Source of the DNA: Planctomycetes bacterium syqfu
GTDB taxonomy: Bacteria; Planctomycetota; Phycisphaerae; Phycisphaerales; Phycisphaeraceae
Direction: 5' to 3'
DNA length: 64,000 nucleotides
NCBI GenBank assembly: GCA_020974905.1
Contig: CP087563.1
Coordinates: 5,518,001 to 5,582,000 of the forward strand
Program-made: the position numbers and the translations under genes
Notes under the pieces: generated by a model
What the model saw: the letters and a program-made list of their open reading frames with translations, nothing else
The model's database searches: none
Told to the model about the DNA's origin: nothing
Shown here: positions 36,312 through 45,124 of the stretch, piece after piece
How the letters are laid out: each line of letters begins with the position of its first letter
How positions within the stretch are numbered: the stretch's first letter is position 1

Positions 36312-37460
36312 TCAATATCGATTCTGTTTGCCCACGGAAAGCTTGGCTAAATCCAGTTTTGCCAGGATGTCCGCAATCTGCTTACCCGCATGCCCATCAC
36401 CATACGGATGCTTGCGGCACTTGGGTGGATTCGTCAACGCCTGCATGATCGCTTGCTGCACGGACTCTTTGCCATAATCGCAGTCGATGACGTTGGTCGG
36501 TTTTTCACGTCCATTCTGACGTGGGCCGATGTTCACCACCGGCACGCCATCTTTGCGGACGGCTGCGGCTTCGATGAGTCCGGCGGATGAATTGCCCACC
36601 AAGACTGCTGCACGTTTGAGCAGCGCAATGAACTGTTCGCGTTTGAGATGCGGCACGACTTTCACGCGGCTGCCTTCAATCGCTTTGCGAATTCCCTCAC
36701 AGCCCGGGTCCTGATTGGGCATCACCACCATGAACGGCATCTTGCCCAGCGCCTTGATCGTCGCACGCATGTGCTTGGCTTCCTGCGTCTCGGGTAAACC
36801 CACCGGGTGTTGTAACACCATCGCGTAAGGTTCGTCCGGCGCAAAGCCGCAATTCTCCAGTACGTGATCGTCCGCAGCCTGCATGTCCGCCAAGGCATCA
36901 ATCGCCGGTGATCCGACATTGAAAACCAACTCCTCAGGTTCACCCAGTCGGACAATGCGGCTGGCGCTTTGCTTGCTTGCTGGAAAGTGAATGTGCGCCA
37001 GTTTGGTGATGGCATGACGCATCGCTTCGTCAGCTACGCCTTCAGCACGATCCCCGCCGTGAATGTGTGCAACATGCAGTCCGCCGACACTTGCTGCCGT
37101 TGCACCTGCCATGGCTTCAATGCGGTCACCGAGCACCAATACCACGTCAGGACGCAGGCGACTCATGACTGCGCCAAAGCCGATGATACCCATGCCCAGC
37201 GCAATGCTGTCTGCAATGCGGCCGGACTCTGACGGACGTTGCATGGGGATTTGCCCGTCGATGCGAAAGCCTGCATCGGTGATATCGCATTCGGTGTTTT
37301 GAACCAGATGCAGACCGCCGACGAGGACTTTGAGGTTTAGTAACGGATGGTCTTTGATGGCTTGCATCACCGGTTTGAGCAAGCCGAATTCAGCGCGCGT
37401 GCCGGTGAAGACCGCGATGTTTTTTTTCTTGATGCGTTTGGTGGACTTCTTTTTGGACAT
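36312..37460 (-). CDS. Hydrolysing UDP-GlcNAc 2-epimerase family (NeuC/LegG-like)
   Basis: The 382-residue protein has FTGTRAEFGLLKPVM at residues 18-32, GDRIEAMAGA at 111-120 and AHIHGGDRAEG at 131-141, the marks of the hydrolysing NeuC branch rather than WecB. It would turn a UDP-HexNAc derivative into a 2-epimer sugar plus UDP, the first committed step to sialic-, legionaminic- or related nonulosonic acids. The start codon follows the stop of the cytidylyltransferase gene without a gap, so translation is probably coupled. The basic start (SKKKSTKRIKKK) is unusual. It is the last gene of the four-gene operon. Confidence 0.9.
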   Translation of the reverse strand: MSKKKSTKRIKKKNIAVFTGTRAEFGLLKPVMQAIKDHPLLNLKVLVGGLHLVQNTECDITDAGFRIDGQIPMQRPSESGRIADSIALGMGIIGFGAVMSRLRPDVVLVLGDRIEAMAGATAASVGGLHVAHIHGGDRAEGVADEAMRHAITKLAHIHFPASKQSASRIVRLGEPEELVFNVGSPAIDALADMQAADDHVLENCGFAPDEPYAMVLQHPVGLPETQEAKHMRATIKALGKMPFMVVMPNQDPGCEGIRKAIEGSRVKVVPHLKREQFIALLKRAAVLVGNSSAGLIEAAAVRKDGVPVVNIGPRQNGREKPTNVIDCDYGKESVQQAIMQALTNPPKCRKHPYGDGHAGKQIADILAKLDLAKLSVGKQNRY

Positions 37461-38183
37461 TCAGATTTTCCCTTGAGATTGGCGATGTTTCAAGACAGCC
37501 TGGGCTTTGAGCAGGTCCAGTTCATCGTCGATATCCACGATGTCATTTTCCTGCGTGACAATGCCACGGCGGTCGGTCCCCAGAAAATTGTGCGGGTGTG
37601 CTTCATCCACGTCAAACAGACATTCACGTCGGACCACCAGCACGCCGGAGTTGAGCATGTAGACAGGCGGTAAATCCTGGCGTCGGTAGATTTCGTTGGG
37701 GATGTAAGGTTCGATGACGTCTTGATCATCGCCGGTGAGTTTGCGCATCCACAGGGGATGGGTTTTGCCCACGTTGTAGACGGTTTGCACACTGTCGCAT
37801 CCGGTTTCGATGAGTTTATCAATCGCGCGGTCGGTCAGGTCATCGGGGCGCAGCGCGACGTTGGCATAGAGGATCGCAATAACCGACGCCTGCTTGCCGG
37901 ACTCGTTTTCCCATGCGCTCACGCCATTACGCACAGCCGCATCGACGGTGACCAGATCGCCGGAAAGTTCATCAGGACGTTTGTAGGAGTGAACACCATA
38001 GCTGCGTCCCACATCAAGAATCGCTTCGCCATCGGATGAAAGGATGACCGCTTGGGGTCGCTTGCTTTGCAGCGCATGTTCGACGGTCCACGCGGTCAGT
38101 GGCTTGCCACCAAGCTCGCGCATGTTTTTATGTTTGAGCCCCTTGCTGCCGGCCCGACCGATGATGACTGCGATGGTGGTCAT
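37461..38183 (-). CDS. CMP-nonulosonate cytidylyltransferase (NeuA/PseF/LegF-like)
   Basis: The 240-residue protein begins IAVIIGRAGSKGLKHKNMRELGGKPL, the nucleotide-binding signature of acylneuraminate cytidylyltransferases (GRAGSKGLKHKN at residues 9-20). DDELDLLKAQ closes the fold. It activates a nonulosonic acid with CTP to the CMP sugar used by glycosyltransferases. It lies between a nucleotidyltransferase/SPASM fusion gene (112 bp upstream, with an inverted repeat in the gap) and the NeuC-like gene (0 bp). A NeuB-type synthase, needed for the step between NeuC and NeuA, is not in the window. Confidence 0.88.
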   Translation of the reverse strand: MTTIAVIIGRAGSKGLKHKNMRELGGKPLTAWTVEHALQSKRPQAVILSSDGEAILDVGRSYGVHSYKRPDELSGDLVTVDAAVRNGVSAWENESGKQASVIAILYANVALRPDDLTDRAIDKLIETGCDSVQTVYNVGKTHPLWMRKLTGDDQDVIEPYIPNEIYRRQDLPPVYMLNSGVLVVRRECLFDVDEAHPHNFLGTDRRGIVTQENDIVDIDDELDLLKAQAVLKHRQSQGKI

Positions 38184-38187
38184 GTGT

Positions 38188-38290
38188 CAGGGAGTAGGGA
38201 ATAGGGAGTAGGGAGTAGGGAAAGGCATTGTTCATGCGTTGCTTCCCCTTGTCTTGTCCTACTCACTACTCCCTACTCACTTACTCCCTG
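38188..38290. repeat. Large imperfect inverted repeat of GGAGTAGGG units
   Basis: The left arm 38188-38221 is a run of GGGAGTA-like units. The right arm 38257-38290 is its inverted near-copy (ACTCCCTACTC units). A 35-nt loop lies between. It fills the gap between the SPASM-fusion gene and the cytidylyltransferase gene inside the operon. Confidence 0.7.
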
Positions 38291-38295
38291 TTCAA

Positions 38296-39939
38296 TCACG
38301 GCCGATGCCATTCGTGACATTGGCTGCAGAGTTCAAGTGAATCAATCTCGCCTGCAGCATGTTGCTCGCAGAGCGTTTTACCCTTGTTTTCCCAGAGTTG
38401 TGGCAGACTCACAGTGTTATCCGACACATCACCCAAGGGTGCCTTGGCAAGCCAGTCCTGATCGCATTGGGCGACCTTGCCATCACTGTGAATCGTCACA
38501 CGCCGCGAAAGCTGACGACAGGCAAAGCGCGTCGGCGGGGCCATCCGCACCGGGCTTAACTCCGGCATTAGCCCGCAACCCGATTGGGCAGGCAGGATCA
38601 CCGCCTGATGTGTGTAATGCATCCAGCGATCAAAGAACGTCTCCATGTCCTTGAGATTTTCAGCGGTCTTGATCAGGTGAGGTACGATCCACGGGACACC
38701 GGCTTGCGTGGTCGCGTCGGGCAATTGCCAACGACGGTTACGCTCGTTGATCATCCACTGCAAATTGTCTGTCACATGCTTGAAGTTGTATTCGTCACTG
38801 ATCGGACTGCACAATGATTCATACGTTGCAGCCGTGTCCGCATTCAGATGGACCGCGACAATATCCACCGGCAGATGCAGCAGCTTGTCCACATCTTCCA
38901 TCGGTCCCTGCAGATCCGTCTTGATGCAGATGCCAAACACGCCATACTCTTTTGCTAGCTTGATCGCATCAACCCAGTGTTCATAAAGCATCGCATCACC
39001 CAGCCCGCCAAACGTGACCAGTGACATCGAAGGCAACTGTTTGAGTATGCCTTGAAGTACATCCATTGACATTGGCTCGCGGTCAAGGTCAACATAATGC
39101 TGTGGCATGAGTGGCCCCTTGCACACACGCTGGGGTGTCAACTCAATATGCACTTCGCGCGGCATCTCGGTCGGGACTTGCAACGTGCCCGCAATCTCAG
39201 CGGCAGTCGCTTGATCCCAATCAATGTCCATGGCATTGATCATGGCAATGCTGCGGTCGTTGTCATAAATCAAACGCTGGGCGATATTGCGCACCGCCGG
39301 TTCGATGGCATAGCAGATGTCGCGGCCAATGGGGTCCGCTTGGGGATGCGAAGGGACATAAGCGAGCATGCTGCCCAGTGTCGCCCCGTCATTCGCTGCC
39401 AGCTGTTTGAGGAGTTGGGTACAGATGACAATGCCCGACAAACCTGGCGGAGACTGGTTGAACGTCATCTGCATGTCGTTGGGATGTTCCAGGTGAATAT
39501 CCAACGTTTTCTGACAGTACGTCGGATCAACCAACGGCCAATCACCCCCGACAAGTATGGCAGCGTCGGTCTTGTTGGCAACGGCAGCGTCATGAACCGA
39601 CTTGATCGGCAGCAGTTCGTCGTAGCAGGTCATGCCCCCCAAACCGCCACGCCAGTTGTTCATCGCCCATTTGCGGGCGGATTGACGTAACGCCGTGAAC
39701 TTATCGAACACCTCACCCTTGTGAAAGACCAACGGCTTTTTGTTCTGGCTGACAATGTCGGAAAGATCCTGATCCGCCGGGTGCACAATGATGATTTTCT
39801 TGACCGACTTGATCTGTTCAAGGCGGTTGACTGTGCGCTGCAAAACCGTCTGGCCCCCAAGCCTGTCTTCAAGATGCGAAGGCAAGCCCATTCGGCTTTG
39901 TTGTCGGTCGGCAATCACAATGGCATGCGTGTTGGGCAT
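38296..39939 (-). CDS. Nucleotidyltransferase fused to a degenerate radical-SAM/SPASM-like domain
   Basis: The start is ATG 39939; the frame is open further upstream but would run into the maf gene and the hairpin between them. Residues 1-240 form a GT-A-type nucleotidyltransferase (IVIADRQQSRMGLPSHLEDRLGG; AAILVGGDWPLVDP). Residues about 260-480 read like a radical-SAM barrel (HIELTPQRVCKGPLMPQ; SLVTFGGLGDAMLY), but of the CX3CX2C cluster only C273 remains. A SPASM-like tail follows, with several Cys (FACRQL...VAQCDQDW...LCSQCHEW). It lies between maf and a cytidylyltransferase gene, so a role in nonulosonate or surface glycan modification is likely. The reaction is unknown. Confidence 0.7.
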   Translation of the reverse strand: MPNTHAIVIADRQQSRMGLPSHLEDRLGGQTVLQRTVNRLEQIKSVKKIIIVHPADQDLSDIVSQNKKPLVFHKGEVFDKFTALRQSARKWAMNNWRGGLGGMTCYDELLPIKSVHDAAVANKTDAAILVGGDWPLVDPTYCQKTLDIHLEHPNDMQMTFNQSPPGLSGIVICTQLLKQLAANDGATLGSMLAYVPSHPQADPIGRDICYAIEPAVRNIAQRLIYDNDRSIAMINAMDIDWDQATAAEIAGTLQVPTEMPREVHIELTPQRVCKGPLMPQHYVDLDREPMSMDVLQGILKQLPSMSLVTFGGLGDAMLYEHWVDAIKLAKEYGVFGICIKTDLQGPMEDVDKLLHLPVDIVAVHLNADTAATYESLCSPISDEYNFKHVTDNLQWMINERNRRWQLPDATTQAGVPWIVPHLIKTAENLKDMETFFDRWMHYTHQAVILPAQSGCGLMPELSPVRMAPPTRFACRQLSRRVTIHSDGKVAQCDQDWLAKAPLGDVSDNTVSLPQLWENKGKTLCEQHAAGEIDSLELCSQCHEWHRP

Positions 39940-39956
39940 AATCTTTCGTGTTTCAA

Positions 39957-39986
39957 AAAGCCGTGATCTTGACGGATCACGGCTTT
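39957..39986 (-). terminator. Hairpin with T run between maf and the fusion gene
   Basis: AAAGCCGTGATC and GATCACGGCTTT form a perfect 12-bp stem with a 6-nt loop. On the minus strand it continues into T5. It sits in the 52-bp gap inside an apparent operon, so it may lower expression of the downstream genes. Confidence 0.6.
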
Positions 39987-39991
39987 GCGCT

Positions 39992-41911
39992 TTAAACGCG
40001 GGTCTTTTCTTTCCGATGTTGCTTGTACAGATCACGGGTGCGTGCAAGGGCGTCGCGGAAAATCTGCTGCCCTTCATCGCAAGCCTGAATCAACCACTCA
40101 AGGTTTTCAATGTCGCGATCGATCTGACGCCGTTGGACTTCGTACTGATCCATGTCCTGGTGATGAATCGCACGGTCTGCACGGGCACGCTTAAAGGCAC
40201 CGATGGTGTTCAGTTCATTCACCAGCGTGAACGTGTCCTCAAGCATGTCGACTTTCTTCTTGTTCTTCTCAATCTTGTCATGAATCTCACATGCCTTGGC
40301 ATAGTTGCGCTGATGCTTCTTCATCGACTCAAGCAGGGGGACCGTTCGCTGACTTAACGAACGTATCTCTTCGACTTCGGCTAAGCGACGTTCAAGCAGC
40401 TTGACCATTTTGGCAAGACGATTCGTATCAAAATCACGCGAAGGGACCGGCATCCTGGGGACCGGCTTGGTGGCGTAGGCATCCAGTGCATCGACCAAAG
40501 TCATCGGCGTGGTGTTGGCGATGGCCAGACCACCTTCAGTGCAGTCGAGAATCTGCTGTGTTGATTTGGCAAAGTCACGCTCGAATTGCTTGAGATAGGT
40601 GACCATCTGTTCGTCGGTGAAGATGGGCTTGCCATACATGTCATCCTGGCGCGACAGCAGGCCACGATGCCGGACGATGCGTTGCCACTCCATCATCTCA
40701 AGCGTGTTGAAGCTGTTGAGTTCGGTCGCCCAGACGTCATGGATTGCCGTGCCGGGACAGTAGTAAAGTCCGTCGGAGAAGCCAAGGTCCTGGCCGATGA
40801 GCATGATCGGATCACACCCCATGTACTGCGCCAGATACACCGACAGATGCGCGACGGTGGCGCCAGCTTTGATCGGCGTGATCGGTTTGGCGTCCTCGCC
40901 GAGCATGCGATCCATGTAATTGCTCTGCGTTACGCGCACCGGGCCTGGGAAACTGTCGAGAATGCTGCTGTTGGCTTTGGCTTCGGCAACGAGCGTGATG
41001 TCATCGACATTGCCAATGCCTTCATAGAACCGACTGGAGATCGCGTGGTAATCCAATGCCGTGACAAAGTCCGGTCGGACGCCTCGGGCAAGCAGCGGTT
41101 TGAGTGTTGTTTGAGCTGAGATGACGATCACGTTTTTACGGATGTCCGGATTGGTCAGCAGGTCGATGTTCTTGGCAAGTGATGGGCCTGCACCGACACA
41201 GATTGCCGGATAGCCTTCTGCTGCCAGATAGAGTTCGTTGGTGTTGGGACCTGCGCCGTAGTAGGCCAGGTTCATGGTATTGTTACGCACGGTGCGCGAG
41301 GAGTTGACCAGCGCGGTGGCAACGTTGGTTCGGAAGAAGGCTAACGCTTCGGTGACCAGGCCGCCAAACTCATGAATCGCAGCCGAGTCGAGTTGGCGGG
41401 TGGTGGGGTGCGTGATCAGTTGCGTGCCCTGGGTCATGATGCTGCCAAAGCCTTCGATGCGCCCCAGCAGTCCCGAGCGGTCCATGGTGGTGTCGGCCAG
41501 CAGGACATTGTGGCGTCCCAACCATGCTGTGTGATCTATTTTGGATAGCACCGCTTTGAGTAGACTCAGGTTCGGTTCAAAGACGATGATTAACGAACGA
41601 TTGTCGTTGAGTTCAACAGCGGCTTTGGCAACGTGGTACCCAAGCCCCATGCCCAAAAAAACGGCAGCGGCATGCTTGGTCGGATCAAGTTGACTATTGA
41701 GTTTGTCGGCTTCGGCCATGGGATCGAAGCGCGACGCCAGGGAGAGCTTGCGACCCGCATGTTCCAACGTGGCGGTGAGTGGTCCGGCTTTGGAGGCTGC
41801 CCAGGTGAGTTCCATGGGCGGGGCGTCCTCAATGCGTTTTGCCATCTCCGGTTCGGTGATCGCCAACTGCTTGAGATTGGCGCGCAGAATGTCCGTTGAG
41901 TTTGCCATCAT
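39992..41911 (-). CDS. Maf/MptE-like (DUF115) flagellin-glycosylation-type protein
   Basis: The 639-residue protein has an N-terminal Rossmann-like region (AAVFLGMGLGYHVAKAA) and the central MptE-like/DUF115 domain (AICVGAGPSLAKNID, VISAQTTLKPLLARGVRPDF, LIGQDLGFSDGLYY). A helical C-terminus of about 150 residues follows. Maf proteins transfer pseudaminic, legionaminic or related acids from CMP to Ser/Thr of flagellins in Campylobacter, Helicobacter, Aeromonas and Clostridium. It is first in an operon with nonulosonate-pathway genes, which strengthens the call. The acceptor could be flagellin or another surface protein; none is visible here. The start may be either of two adjacent ATG codons. 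Confidence 0.85.
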   Translation of the reverse strand: MMANSTDILRANLKQLAITEPEMAKRIEDAPPMELTWAASKAGPLTATLEHAGRKLSLASRFDPMAEADKLNSQLDPTKHAAAVFLGMGLGYHVAKAAVELNDNRSLIIVFEPNLSLLKAVLSKIDHTAWLGRHNVLLADTTMDRSGLLGRIEGFGSIMTQGTQLITHPTTRQLDSAAIHEFGGLVTEALAFFRTNVATALVNSSRTVRNNTMNLAYYGAGPNTNELYLAAEGYPAICVGAGPSLAKNIDLLTNPDIRKNVIVISAQTTLKPLLARGVRPDFVTALDYHAISSRFYEGIGNVDDITLVAEAKANSSILDSFPGPVRVTQSNYMDRMLGEDAKPITPIKAGATVAHLSVYLAQYMGCDPIMLIGQDLGFSDGLYYCPGTAIHDVWATELNSFNTLEMMEWQRIVRHRGLLSRQDDMYGKPIFTDEQMVTYLKQFERDFAKSTQQILDCTEGGLAIANTTPMTLVDALDAYATKPVPRMPVPSRDFDTNRLAKMVKLLERRLAEVEEIRSLSQRTVPLLESMKKHQRNYAKACEIHDKIEKNKKKVDMLEDTFTLVNELNTIGAFKRARADRAIHHQDMDQYEVQRRQIDRDIENLEWLIQACDEGQQIFRDALARTRDLYKQHRKEKTRV

Positions 41912-42111
41912 GCTGGTAAGTGTTATCGGAACATAGGTCGCGAGGGCTTGAAAAGCAACGATTTGGGATATCGAATTTTAATGACCAGTACATCAGAACC
42001 GTTATTTGTCCGGTATTGAATTTGCATGAGATCATTATGAGCAAGGCAACTTGCATAAAAATCAGGCTTGGTGAATTTATCATACTTTTTGAAAAATTCT
42101 AAGAAAGGGAA

Positions 42112-42140
42112 TTGAAATCGAACCGATTTGGTACTATATT
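42112..42140 (+). promoter_or_regulatory. Strong sigma70-type promoter of the isc operon
   Basis: TTGAAA (42112-42117) and TATATT (42135-42140) are exactly 17 bp apart, about 110 bp before ATG 42258, in the otherwise AT-rich, gene-free 345-bp gap between maf and the isc genes. In E. coli the homologous regulator binds over this promoter. Confidence 0.6.
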
Positions 42141-42257
42141 GGGTTGTGTAAGAGAAATTGAGAATGAATGCCAAGCGCAGATGAGCAAGGTCAGCGAATG
42201 ATCAGACGCTTTTGAGCTTGAAGATCGTTGATTTGAAAATAAGGTAACAGGCTGCGG

Positions 42258-42809
42258 ATGCTGACTTTAAACCGCAAAACCGAATATGCCCTCGTCTCCC
42301 TGTGTTACTTGGAGCAGCAACGCCAGCAGGGTCGGCCGTTGGTCAGTGCTCAGCGGATTGCTGAGACTTTCAGCTTGCCGTTGCCTTTGCTGATGAACAT
42401 TCTCAAGCAACTGCGACGGGCCGGTTTTGTCAATTCGACCCGTGGCTCGACCGGCGGATACGCGTTGGACCGAGATGCGTCGGAGATCATCCTGCTGGAG
42501 GTGTTGGAGGTTATGGAAGGGCCTATTAGTTTGACACCTTGCACAACGCTTCATCAGTGTGCCTGTGATGATCTCGAAACCGGATCGGTGGAAGCTGAGG
42601 AATGCGAGTTGCTCGGATACTGCCCGGTTCAGAACGCGATTGGTCGACTGCACAATCGAATTGAAGCGTTTTTGAAAGATGTTTCCCTTGCTGACCTAGT
42701 GGACAGTTCCGTGGACGTGCCGGTCAATGCAGTGGGCTATGAAATAAAAAATGGTCACGCCAGGCAAGATTTGGTGTCGGCCGTCAGTGACGAGTTGGAA
42801 TTAAAATAG
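42258..42809 (+). CDS. iscR: Rrf2-family iron-sulfur regulator, IscR-like
   Basis: The 183-residue protein has an Rrf2 winged helix (TEYALVSLCYLEQQ; QRIAETFSLPLPLLMNILKQL; NSTRGSTGGYALDRD). The Cys-rich loop (CTTLHQCACDD ... EECELLGYC) around residues 95-122 could bind a [2Fe-2S] cluster, as in IscR. IscR represses the isc operon when it carries a cluster. It is the first gene of iscR-iscS-iscU-iscA. It has about 40 residues of extra C-terminal sequence compared with the minimal Rrf2 fold. Confidence 0.9.
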   Translation: MLTLNRKTEYALVSLCYLEQQRQQGRPLVSAQRIAETFSLPLPLLMNILKQLRRAGFVNSTRGSTGGYALDRDASEIILLEVLEVMEGPISLTPCTTLHQCACDDLETGSVEAEECELLGYCPVQNAIGRLHNRIEAFLKDVSLADLVDSSVDVPVNAVGYEIKNGHARQDLVSAVSDELELK

Positions 42810-42849
42810 GTACGAGAAAAATCCTGCCGACCCATAGGAGTAAACGGCA

Positions 42850-44070
42850 ATGTCAATCAAGTTTCCCATTTATCTGGATCACAACGCCACCACGCCCGTC
42901 GACGAGCGTGTCCTCGAAGCGATGCTGCCTTACTTCACCGAGAAGTTCGGCAATGCCGCCAGCCGTAACCATGCCTTTGGTTGGGAAGCGGAAAAGGGTG
43001 TTGACCTGGCCCGTGAACAGATGGCTGATCTGATCGGTGCTGACCCCAAGGAAATCATCTGGACCAGCGGTTCAACTGAATCCAACAACCTGGCTATCAA
43101 GGGTGCTGCGACGATGTACGCTCGCAAGGGTAAGCACATCATCACCGCTGAGCATGAACACAAAGCCACGCTTGACCCGTGTAAGCGTCTGGAAAAAGAA
43201 GGTTACGAAGTGACCTATCTGGATCCGCCACTCGATGGTGTGATCACCGCGGATATGGTCAAGGATGCCATCCGCGAAGACACGGTACTCGTCTCTCTGA
43301 TGTGGGCCAACAATGAAATCGGCACCATCAACGAGATTCCCGAGATCGGCAAGATCTGTAAGGAAAAGGGCATCGTCTTCCATACTGATGCAACGCAAAT
43401 GGTCGGCAAGCTCCCCATCGATGTCGAAGAAGCGGGGGTTGACCTGCTCAGTGCATCGGGTCACAAGTTCTACGGTCCCAAGGGCATCGGCTGCTTGTAC
43501 GTCCGTCGTCGTCGCCCGCGTATTCGTTTGACTGCCATCATTGATGGTGGTGGCCATGAACGTGGTATGCGATCCGGCACGCTCAATGTCACCGGCATTG
43601 TTGGCATGGGCGCAGCCGCTGCACTGTGCAAAGCCGAGATGTCCGACGATGCGATCCGCCTGGGCAACCTGCGTAACAAACTCGAACAGACCATCACCGA
43701 TCAACTTGACGGTGTTGCCATCAACGGTGCGTTGGATAAGCGTATCCCGCATACCAGCAACATCAGCTTCGCCTGGGTTGAAGGTGAATCGTTGATGATG
43801 GCGATCAAGGAAATCGCCGTCTCCTCCGGTTCAGCATGTACCAGTGCATCACTCGAACCCAGCTACGTGCTTAAGAGTCTGGGTGTCGGGGACGACCTGG
43901 CTCACAGTTCACTGCGATTCGGTTTGGGGCGCAAGACCACCGAGGAAGAAATCGACTACACCGCACAGAAGGTTGTCGAAGGCGTCAAGAAACTGCGTGA
44001 ACTGAGCCCGCTTTACGAAATGCACCTGGAAGGCATTGACCTGTCCACCGTGGAATGGGCCGATCACTAA
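42850..44070 (+). CDS. iscS: Cysteine desulfurase
   Basis: The 406-residue PLP enzyme shows [17 protein letters not shown] at the start, K206 in [13 protein letters not shown] for PLP, and the active-site C330 in the group-I loop [14 protein letters not shown]. It takes sulfur from cysteine as a persulfide and hands it to IscU. AGGAG lies about 7 bp upstream of the start. It is separated by 40 bp from iscR. The gap of 197 bp to iscU contains a hairpin and a tandem repeat. Confidence 0.95.
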   Translation: MSIKFPIYLDHNATTPVDERVLEAMLPYFTEKFGNAASRNHAFGWEAEKGVDLAREQMADLIGADPKEIIWTSGSTESNNLAIKGAATMYARKGKHIITAEHEHKATLDPCKRLEKEGYEVTYLDPPLDGVITADMVKDAIREDTVLVSLMWANNEIGTINEIPEIGKICKEKGIVFHTDATQMVGKLPIDVEEAGVDLLSASGHKFYGPKGIGCLYVRRRRPRIRLTAIIDGGGHERGMRSGTLNVTGIVGMGAAAALCKAEMSDDAIRLGNLRNKLEQTITDQLDGVAINGALDKRIPHTSNISFAWVEGESLMMAIKEIAVSSGSACTSASLEPSYVLKSLGVGDDLAHSSLRFGLGRKTTEEEIDYTAQKVVEGVKKLRELSPLYEMHLEGIDLSTVEWADH

Positions 44071-44098
44071 GCCAGTTGTTTGAATACAAGAACACAAG

Positions 44099-44127
44099 CC
44101 GTCAGATGAGCAACGCGAATCTGACGG
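44099..44127 (+). promoter_or_regulatory. Hairpin in the iscS-iscU gap
   Basis: CCGTCAGAT and ATCTGACGG form a perfect 9-bp stem with an 11-nt loop, 28 bp after iscS. No T run follows, so it is more likely an mRNA processing or stability element than a terminator. Confidence 0.4.
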
Positions 44128-44220
44128 GTCTCCGAAAAGCGTGAGACACAAGAATACGAGAAGGAAAAGGACGGGCAGGCTATAGCGGATCAAGTGGATG
44201 GTAAGCATGTGAATTACCTA

Positions 44221-44248
44221 GTCCCTGGTCCCTAGTCCCTGGTCCCTA
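44221..44248. repeat. Tandem 14-bp repeat before iscU
   Basis: AGTCCCTGGTCCCT occurs twice in direct tandem and ends 20 bp before the start codon of iscU, just upstream of its AAGGAG ribosome site. Confidence 0.7.
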
Positions 44249-44267
44249 AAACAAAAAGGAGTCAGTC

Positions 44268-44672
44268 ATGGCTTATAGCGAAAAAGTTGTAGATCACTAC
44301 GAACATCCCCGTAACGTTGGTTCACTGGACAAGGCTGCTGAAAACGTTGGTACCGGCGTCGTCGGCGCCCCCGAATGTGGTGACGTCATGAAGCTGCAAA
44401 TCCAGGTCGATCAGGCTACAGGCAAGATCACCGATGCCAAGTTCAAGACCTTTGGTTGTGGCAGTGCCATCGCCTCGTCCTCCCTGGCCACCGAATGGGT
44501 CAAGGGCAAGACCGTCGACGAAGCGCTTCAGATCAAGAACACCGACATCGTCAACGAATTGTCACTGCCCCCGGTGAAAATTCACTGCTCCGTGTTGGCC
44601 GAAGATGCCATCCGCAGTGCCATCGCCGACTACAAGAAGAAAAACCAACCCGCCGAAGCAGCCACTGCCTGA
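44268..44672 (+). CDS. iscU: Iron-sulfur cluster scaffold protein
   Basis: The 134-residue protein begins MAYSEKVVDHYEHPRNVG and has the three cluster-ligand cysteines C37 (PECGD), C64 (FGCGSAIASSS) and C107 (IHCSVLAEDA), with D39 also conserved. The Leu-Pro-Pro-Val-Lys motif that HscA recognises is present (LPPVKIHC), although no hscA/hscB genes lie in this operon. It assembles [2Fe-2S] clusters from IscS-derived sulfur. AAGGAG precedes ATG 44268. The iscA gene follows after 47 bp. Confidence 0.96.
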   Translation: MAYSEKVVDHYEHPRNVGSLDKAAENVGTGVVGAPECGDVMKLQIQVDQATGKITDAKFKTFGCGSAIASSSLATEWVKGKTVDEALQIKNTDIVNELSLPPVKIHCSVLAEDAIRSAIADYKKKNQPAEAATA

Positions 44673-44719
44673 GGTTGCATTGAGCCAAACAATATTTGTA
44701 ATTTGGAGTAAAACACACC

Positions 44720-45052
44720 ATGGCCATCACACTCACCGAAACCGCTGCACGTGAGATCAACACCATCATCGAACAGCAGAAACTCGACAGCGAAAAAACC
44801 CGCCTGCGCGTTGGCGTCAAGGGTGGCGGCTGCTCCGGTTTCTCTTATCTCCTGGACCTCACCGAACAGGAGAAGGAAACCGACGAGTTGTTCGAACTGC
44901 ACGGCATCAAAGTCGTCTGCGATCCCAAGAGCTATCTCTACCTCAATGGCACCACCATTGACTTTAAAGATGAAATCATGGGCCGCGGCTTTGTGTTCAA
45001 CAATCCCAACGCCAACACCACCTGCGGCTGCGGCAGCTCATTCAGTGCCTAA
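44720..45052 (+). CDS. iscA: A-type iron-sulfur carrier protein
   Basis: The 110-residue protein has the A-type carrier signature: C38 in GGGCSGFSY and C102/C104 in TTCGCGSSF. It receives clusters from IscU and inserts them into apo-enzymes. IscA and ErpA cannot be separated by these motifs; the operon position favours IscA. It is the last gene of the operon. A structured non-coding region with a strong terminator follows. Confidence 0.93.
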   Translation: MAITLTETAAREINTIIEQQKLDSEKTRLRVGVKGGGCSGFSYLLDLTEQEKETDELFELHGIKVVCDPKSYLYLNGTTIDFKDEIMGRGFVFNNPNANTTCGCGSSFSA

Positions 45053-45124
45053 ACCCGCAAGCCTGTAATCCGTGTGCCTCATCACGTGTTACACAACAAT
45101 TTGCGATCACTTCCGGCGTCGCGT

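Noticed and set aside
42141-42257. Riboswitch in the isc leader
   Set aside because: The leader is short and AT-rich and no known aptamer pattern was seen; control by IscR is enough to explain regulation.
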